Positions 59,470 to 64,000 of a stretch of 64,000 nt of DNA are shown one piece after another. Origin of the DNA: CAVUCE01 sp963739985 (GTDB lineage: Bacteria; Bacteroidota; Ignavibacteria; Ignavibacteriales; Ignavibacteriaceae). Where the stretch lies: contig CAVUCE010000001.1 in the NCBI GenBank assembly GCA_963739985.1, positions 186,001 through 250,000 on the forward strand, read 5' to 3'. The number at the start of each line of letters is the position of its first letter. The stretch's first letter is position 1. Both the position numbers and the translations under genes were made by a program. The notes under the pieces are model-generated. The model saw only the letters and a program-made list of their open reading frames with translations. It ran no database searches and was not told where the DNA came from.

Positions 59470-61149
59470 TTAAATAAATATTTGTTCTTTATATTCTCCG
59501 AAAACTCCGCGAAGAGTGTTAGATATTTCGCCAATACTTGCATAAGTTTTTACTGCACTAATAATATACGGCATTAAATTAGCTGAATCTTTTGCTGCAT
59601 TTTCTAATTCCTTTAATGCATTATTTACGGCTTCATTATTTCTTTCACTCTTTATTTTGTTTAAGAATTTTACCTGCTCATCCTGAATTTTCATATCGAT
59701 CTTTAGCAGTTTAGGCTTATCTTCATTTTCAATTTTGTATTTATTTACACCTACTACAATTCGTTCGTTGTTTTCAAATTCTTTCTCAAATTTATATGCG
59801 GAGTTTTGAATTTCAGACTGCGGATAACCTTTTTCAATCGCACCAATCATACCACCTAACGAATCAATTTTATCAATATATTCTTGTGCTTGTTTTTCTA
59901 TTTCATCAGTTATTTCTTCAACAAAATATGAACCTGCAAGAGGATCAATTGTATTTGTAACCCCGCTTTCATGCGCAACAATCTGTTGAGTTCTAAGCGC
60001 AATTCTTACAGATTCTTCTGTAGGAAGTGAAAGAGCTTCGTCTCTTGAGTTGGTATGTAAACTTTGAGTGCCGCCAAGAATCGCGGCTAGAGTTTGTATT
60101 GTAACTCTTACTATGTTGTTATTAATTTGTTGTGCAGTTAAAGTAGATCCGGCAGTTTGAGTATGAAAGCGTAACATCATTGATTTTGGATTTTTCGCGT
60201 CGAATTTTTCTTTCATAATTTTTGCCCACAATCTTCGAGCGGCTCTGAACTTTGACACTTCTTCTAGCAAATCATTATGAGCGTTAAAAAAGAAGGAAAG
60301 ACGAGAGGCAAATTGATCAACATCTAAACCTGCTTTTAATGCAGCCTCCACATAAGCGATTCCGTCAGCTAATGTAAATCCAATTTCTTGCGCCGCTGTT
60401 GAACCGGCCTCACGAATATGATATCCTGATATTGATATTGTATTCCATTTGGGTACTTCTTTGGAACAGTATTCAAATATGTTTGTAATTAATCTCATCG
60501 AAGGTTTGGGAGGGAAGATATATGTTCCACGAGCGATATATTCCTTTAATATATCATTTTGAATTGTTCCGGTTATTTTATCCTTAGTAACACCTTGATT
60601 TTCGGCTACTACAATATACATTGCTAATAAAATTGCCGCAGGCGCATTGATTGTCATAGAGGTTGAAACTTTATCCAGTGGAATATTTTCAAAGAGTAGT
60701 TCCATATCCGCAAGCGTATCAATTGCAACACCTACTTTTCCTACTTCACCATACGCAAGCGGATCATCACTATCATATCCTATTTGCGTTGGAAGATCAA
60801 AGGCAACAGATAATCCTGATTGTCCTTGCTCTAGTAAATATTTATATCTTTCATTAGATTCGTGTGCAGTACCGAAACCTGCATACTGTCGCATTGTCCA
60901 TAATCTGCCACGGTACATTGTCGGTTGAATTCCTCTTGTAAAAGGAAATTCACCGGGAAATCCAATTTTATCTTTATAATTTTCAAAAGATTGCGATTTA
61001 ACATAGATAGGTTTTACAGTTTGAAATGAAACAGTTGTAAACTCTTTCATTCTCTCAGGTGATTTATCAATTGACTTTGTGTAGGTAGTGTTTTTCCATT
61101 TGTCAACTAAATCAATTAAAGATTTATCAATACTTTCGGAGTTTTCCAA
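59470..61149 (-). CDS. Methylmalonyl-CoA mutase large (catalytic) subunit, no B12-binding domain
   Basis: The 559-residue protein is the substrate-binding TIM-barrel half of methylmalonyl-CoA mutase. Residues match the enzyme from Propionibacterium at the same numbers: Tyr89 (WTMRQYAGF), Arg207 (LKEYIARGTY) and His244 (ISGYHIREAGS). Tyr and Arg, rather than Phe and Gln, point to methylmalonyl-CoA rather than isobutyryl-CoA. The C-terminal B12-binding DxHxxG domain is absent, so a separate small subunit must exist elsewhere. The start is TTG at 61147-61149, with AAAGGGG five bases upstream. It is first in the operon. Confidence 0.92.
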   Translation of the reverse strand: MENSESIDKSLIDLVDKWKNTTYTKSIDKSPERMKEFTTVSFQTVKPIYVKSQSFENYKDKIGFPGEFPFTRGIQPTMYRGRLWTMRQYAGFGTAHESNERYKYLLEQGQSGLSVAFDLPTQIGYDSDDPLAYGEVGKVGVAIDTLADMELLFENIPLDKVSTSMTINAPAAILLAMYIVVAENQGVTKDKITGTIQNDILKEYIARGTYIFPPKPSMRLITNIFEYCSKEVPKWNTISISGYHIREAGSTAAQEIGFTLADGIAYVEAALKAGLDVDQFASRLSFFFNAHNDLLEEVSKFRAARRLWAKIMKEKFDAKNPKSMMLRFHTQTAGSTLTAQQINNNIVRVTIQTLAAILGGTQSLHTNSRDEALSLPTEESVRIALRTQQIVAHESGVTNTIDPLAGSYFVEEITDEIEKQAQEYIDKIDSLGGMIGAIEKGYPQSEIQNSAYKFEKEFENNERIVVGVNKYKIENEDKPKLLKIDMKIQDEQVKFLNKIKSERNNEAVNNALKELENAAKDSANLMPYIISAVKTYASIGEISNTLRGVFGEYKEQIFI

Positions 61150-61193
61150 ATCGTCCCCTTTCGATTGTTATTCCGATATATATACGACATTTG

Positions 61194-61317
61194 ACAACTT
61201 TCATAAAAATCAAAAGTTGTGATACATCAATAATAATAGTTAATATACAACAATACCGCGAATAATAGAATATTTATTCTATCTTAATAAGTTTTCAAAC
61301 TTATTATTTCCGCGGTA
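61194..61317 (-). promoter_or_regulatory. Structured leader of the mutase-decarboxylase operon
   Basis: Two inverted repeats lie between the upstream terminator and the mutase start. The nearer one pairs ACAACTTT (61194-61201) with its complement at 61213-61220. The farther one has a 7-bp GC stem (TACCGCG 61254-61260 with CGCGGTA 61311-61317) that extends through AATAATA/TATTATT (61261-61267 with 61302-61308). Inside are two alternative hairpins (61267-61280 and 61286-61305) that compete with that extension. It lacks the consensus of a cobalamin riboswitch. Confidence 0.45.
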
Positions 61318-61547
61318 AATTTTTTCATACGTCATCTTATGATAACAGATGATAAACGTTAAATATATTGTTATTTTATAATCAAAGTATATGCCACAAT
61401 TATTATTAACAAAATAATTGATAGGAGCACATATTATGGTTGTTAACTAATATCTAAAATATTTATTAGTTCAGTAATGAGAAGTTAATCAAAATTTTAT
61501 CCCGTTATTGGGAAGGATTTCGATTTTTATAATTATGACGATCAAAT

Positions 61548-61571
61548 AAAAAAGCCGCTTATTAAGCGGCT
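61548..61571 (-). terminator. Intrinsic terminator of the cytochrome operon
   Basis: On the minus strand an 8-bp GC-rich stem (AGCCGCTT/AAGCGGCT, 61553-61571) with a three-base loop is followed by TTTTTT. It lies about 33 bases past the stop of the 61604 gene. Confidence 0.85.
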
Positions 61572-61603
61572 GTAAGAAGAACGTATCTTTTAGAGGTTAA
61601 ATT

Positions 61604-62476
61604 TTAATTTCCGCGTGAGTTTGCTACACCGTTAATATGTTTTTCTTTATCAATGATATTACCGTATTGATCAACTACTCCTTGGTGACAGGCGCTGCAT
61701 GAACTAATCGGGAATTCTTGAAATCCTAAATGTCCTTTAGGAGGGAGATCATGGCAAGAACCACACTTTGCTTGACCGGAATTTACACTTGTCCAAATAA
61801 CAGTTTGATTATTACCTACAATTTTGTCTTCCGTAAAGACCCACTGATCGGTTGGATCAGCATCTGCCTTCGAAAATTCAAAATTACCATGACAGTATGT
61901 GTTTGAACATGAATTATCTGATGGATTATAAGCCGCATTTGACGCAATACCCTGATTAGCAATTCCAGATAATTTTACTTCCGCAGGCAATTGCGAATCC
62001 AGATGCCCGGGTTCAAATACAGAAGAGGGAACAGTATGACAATTGTTACATTCAACTTTATTCCCAATTTTATTAGTATAAAGATGATTTGAGTGAGCAC
62101 CTACTCCTGCATAGGTAGTAGTTGTATCTCCATTAATAGCTCTTGGTGGAGCAATTTTCGTAGGATCAGAAAAATCCCCGTGACAAGTATTGCAAGCCAG
62201 AGGTCCACCGGGAGCAGTATGACATGTATTACAACTCGAGTTTGTTAAACCGCCGCTAAAATCAGCAGCATGGCATTGCTGACATTTTTGCATATCCCAA
62301 TTATTGGATTTCAAAAACTTTCCGTGAAAATTATTACTTGCCGGAACCGCAAATCCATTTTGATGAGCACCGGAAATTTGTTTCTCAGCAGGAATGTTAG
62401 TCTGCAAATCACTGCAACCGACAATAAAAATACCGGCAGCCAAAACAAAATATATTTTTATCAGATAGTTTCTCAT
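61604..62476 (-). CDS. Multihaem c-type cytochrome lipoprotein (7 haem motifs)
   Basis: The 290-residue protein has a lipoprotein signal (LAAGIFIVGCSDLQ). It carries six CxxCH motifs (CQQCH, CNTCH twice, CNNCH, CGSCH, CSACH) and one CSNTYCH (CX4CH) variant, with a glycine/threonine-rich spacer, resembling the Geobacter-type CxxCH repeat cytochromes. The start at ATG 62474-62476 is chosen because it opens the signal peptide; an ATG 45 codons earlier would overlap the upstream gene. It ends the operon and is followed by an intrinsic terminator. As a lipoprotein cytochrome it could face the periplasm or the cell exterior. Confidence 0.85.
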   Translation of the reverse strand: MRNYLIKIYFVLAAGIFIVGCSDLQTNIPAEKQISGAHQNGFAVPASNNFHGKFLKSNNWDMQKCQQCHAADFSGGLTNSSCNTCHTAPGGPLACNTCHGDFSDPTKIAPPRAINGDTTTTYAGVGAHSNHLYTNKIGNKVECNNCHTVPSSVFEPGHLDSQLPAEVKLSGIANQGIASNAAYNPSDNSCSNTYCHGNFEFSKADADPTDQWVFTEDKIVGNNQTVIWTSVNSGQAKCGSCHDLPPKGHLGFQEFPISSCSACHQGVVDQYGNIIDKEKHINGVANSRGN

Positions 62477-62498
62477 TTTCAATCCATTATTTTTCAAT

Positions 62499-63707
62499 TT
62501 ACTTTGCTCCATGGCAATAACCGCAGAAACCGACACCCGATTGCGAAGATGGAGACGCGCTAGTATGACAGTTATAGCAAATTGAACCTTCACTAGTATG
62601 CCAATCGCCATGATTATCTTTCATAAAATTAACCGGATGGGTTCTAGGATTAGTACCCTTTATTCCGTCCGGATCCATGTGGCATTTTATACAAGTCGGA
62701 TCTGCTCCTTGAACGTCATGACAAGATTGACAGCTTTCTATATCTCTTCTTGCAAGTGTTGCATGATCTCCGCCGCCACTACCGACACCTATAGTTAAAA
62801 ATGTGTTTTTCAAATGAGATGTTGGAGTTATTCCACCTAATGAAAAATCTCCCTGGCGAGATTGGTGACAATCTGCGCAGAAAGTTTCTAAGGAGTGGCA
62901 TGACTGACATTCGGATGTTTTACCTTTTGCATCTATTCCGTGAGTATATCTGTAATTCAAATCATGGACACGTGTAATTTTTTGCTTCTTCATACCATTG
63001 CCAAAATTACTAGGAGAATACGGCTGGAAGAAATCATCCGGTGTATTCTTTTCAGTAATTTGTGTTGTAGCAACATGGCAGTCTTCGCAAGAATTATTAT
63101 CATGGCACATCATACAATTTGCATTAAATGCCTTAGCAGCGAACTTGTGGGTAAGTATAAAGCTTGCACTTTTATGTGATTGAGGTTTTAAATCTACAGT
63201 GTTAGTATGGCAAGTTTCGCAAGCATTAGGTGCTTTTCCTTTAGAACTATGGCAAGAATAACATGTTGACATTGCGGGTAAAGCATTTGCCGACTGAAAT
63301 GCATAATCAACATCACCTATTCCTTTATGACAATCTACACATTTTAGTTTTTCATCATTTAGGTGAAAGCTGTGATTAAAATTTATATCTGATTTTTTCT
63401 GAATCAGCGGTTCATAATTATCATCATAATGGCAAGTTGTACAGTTTTTTTCATCTTCTACATCGTGACAAGTAGAACAATTATCCATTGTAGGCATTAA
63501 TCTATCGGATAGAGATTTGCTTTTTGGAACTGCCGAGTGACAATCTTCGCAAGCCGCAGCATCATTATGAAGAGAATGAGAAAATTTTATTATTCCCTCA
63601 TTTCCGCTCTTCGAACTGTCATTGTCACCGCCGTTTGAGAATGCAGTGAAAACAAGAATCCCTGCGATAATAGGCAATAAATAAAAGTATAAGTGTTTTA
63701 ATTTCAT
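62499..63707 (-). CDS. Decahaem-plus multihaem cytochrome c (14 CxxCH motifs)
   Basis: The 402-residue protein has an N-terminal signal/anchor (YFYLLPIIAGILVFTAF) and 14 CxxCH haem motifs spread along its length (CEDCH, CSTCH, CTTCH, CVDCH, CYSCH, CETCH, CMMCH, CEDCH, CQSCH, CADCH, CQSCH, CIKCH, CYNCH, CGYCH), plus additional His that could serve as distal ligands. Such density suits long-range electron transfer. It lies 22 bases upstream of the 7-haem gene and begins six bases after the outer-membrane barrel gene, forming one operon. Confidence 0.92.
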   Translation of the reverse strand: MKLKHLYFYLLPIIAGILVFTAFSNGGDNDSSKSGNEGIIKFSHSLHNDAAACEDCHSAVPKSKSLSDRLMPTMDNCSTCHDVEDEKNCTTCHYDDNYEPLIQKKSDINFNHSFHLNDEKLKCVDCHKGIGDVDYAFQSANALPAMSTCYSCHSSKGKAPNACETCHTNTVDLKPQSHKSASFILTHKFAAKAFNANCMMCHDNNSCEDCHVATTQITEKNTPDDFFQPYSPSNFGNGMKKQKITRVHDLNYRYTHGIDAKGKTSECQSCHSLETFCADCHQSRQGDFSLGGITPTSHLKNTFLTIGVGSGGGDHATLARRDIESCQSCHDVQGADPTCIKCHMDPDGIKGTNPRTHPVNFMKDNHGDWHTSEGSICYNCHTSASPSSQSGVGFCGYCHGAK

Positions 63708-63713
63708 TTTACA

Positions 63714-64000
63714 TCAGTTTAAATTTGTAAGAAACCAATAGTTCAACTTCAAAAAGAATCTAACATCATCTTTGTAAATTTTGTTATTCATATATTGACC
63801 TTGAAGATCAAAGGAAAGCTGATTTAAAGGTCTAATATTTAGTCCAACCAAAACACTTGTTAAATTATTTTTCTCAGCGTCAGGGGAAAGTTTATAGTTT
63901 GTATAAGCCCCACCTATGGAAGGAGTGAGTAAACCTTCAAAAAATGAATGTGCCGAATAAATCGAAATAGCATCCAATTCACCTTCATATCCAAGTGTTT
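63714..64000 (-). CDS. Outer-membrane beta-barrel protein, C-terminal fragment (runs off right edge)
   Basis: The minus-strand frame is open from the right edge to the stop at 63714. The visible end alternates aromatic and polar residues (GGAYTNYKLSPD, LSFDLQGQYMNN, FFLKLNYWFLTNLN), as in outer-membrane barrels. Its stop is six bases before the 14-haem cytochrome start. With two multihaem cytochromes downstream it is a candidate porin of an outer-membrane conduit (MtrB/PioB-like in role), but too little is present to name a family. Confidence 0.65.
   Translation of the reverse strand, partial: TLGYEGELDAISIYSAHSFFEGLLTPSIGGAYTNYKLSPDAEKNNLTSVLVGLNIRPLNQLSFDLQGQYMNNKIYKDDVRFFLKLNYWFLTNLN

Noticed and set aside
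61150..61320. Cobalamin riboswitch before the mutase
   Set aside because: The structured leader lacks the conserved B12-box and other riboswitch core bases; the fold is AT-rich and symmetrical.
1..64000. Mobile element, prophage or integron
   Set aside because: No transposase, integrase, phage structural gene, att-like repeats or tRNA was found.

Overview
The window is AT-rich bacterial chromosomal DNA, roughly 30% G+C by eye. It most resembles an Ignavibacteria-type member of the Bacteroidota/Chlorobiota group. Support comes from three large secreted proteins ending in a type IX secretion (T9SS) sorting domain with the YPNPFNP signature (8625, 13722, 33845), from Reg_prop-type sensor kinases and TPR/kinase proteins, and from a Na+-dependent methylmalonyl-CoA decarboxylase next to multihaem cytochromes. 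Unlike many Bacteroidota, many genes have recognisable G-rich ribosome binding sites (AAAGGGG, GAGGGG, AAGGAGG), and several starts appear to be TTG or GTG. No tRNA, rRNA, CRISPR array, transposase or phage gene was seen.

Layout. 1-8600: small membrane proteins, two CPBP-type intramembrane proteases, a hot-dog thioesterase, several lipoproteins and a decayed gene copy. 8625-15164: a 1347-residue secreted Asp-box/PKD protein, an orphan membrane protein and a secreted phosphoesterase. 15545-25153: a co-directional surface-glycan locus with a DegT aminotransferase, an ATP-grasp ligase, a methyltransferase and two very large multidomain glycosyltransferase fusions; both fusions carry apparent single-base frame breaks. 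25586-36885: a Ser/Thr kinase with TPRs, a YitT-family protein, a methyltransferase, a two-component system, a secreted subtilase and a lipoprotein. 37180-42480: a VOC/SnoaL fusion, a HEAGH protein, an AlkZ-like protein, an OmpA/thrombospondin-type-3 protein with a frame break, then about 1 kb of apparent gene remnants. 42483-52195: D-lactate dehydrogenase, a PLP enzyme of the ACC-deaminase family, two secreted peptidases and a purine permease. 52393-55762: a Na+/drug-type ABC exporter pair, a DJ-1/PfpI protein and a DUF2892 protein. 55828-61149: methylmalonyl-CoA mutase plus a four-part sodium-pumping decarboxylase. 61604-64000: a 14-haem cytochrome, a 7-haem lipoprotein cytochrome and the C-terminal end of an outer-membrane barrel, resembling a porin-cytochrome conduit.

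How the genes work together. The mutase/decarboxylase operon would convert succinyl-CoA through methylmalonyl-CoA to propionyl-CoA and couple CO2 release to Na+ export. The cytochrome/barrel cluster suggests electron transfer across the outer membrane. The glycan locus probably decorates cell-surface carbohydrate, possibly the glycan to which T9SS cargo is anchored in related phyla. That last link is inference.

Notable oddities. (1) There are seven apparent one-base frame breaks in otherwise intact frames. Five need one base fewer and two need one base more; four lie within about 5.7 kb of the glycan locus. (2) A duplicated segment (7442-7960 and 12951-13470) carries a different surviving gene in each copy. 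(3) The leader of the mutase operon contains nested inverted repeats with mutually exclusive pairings.
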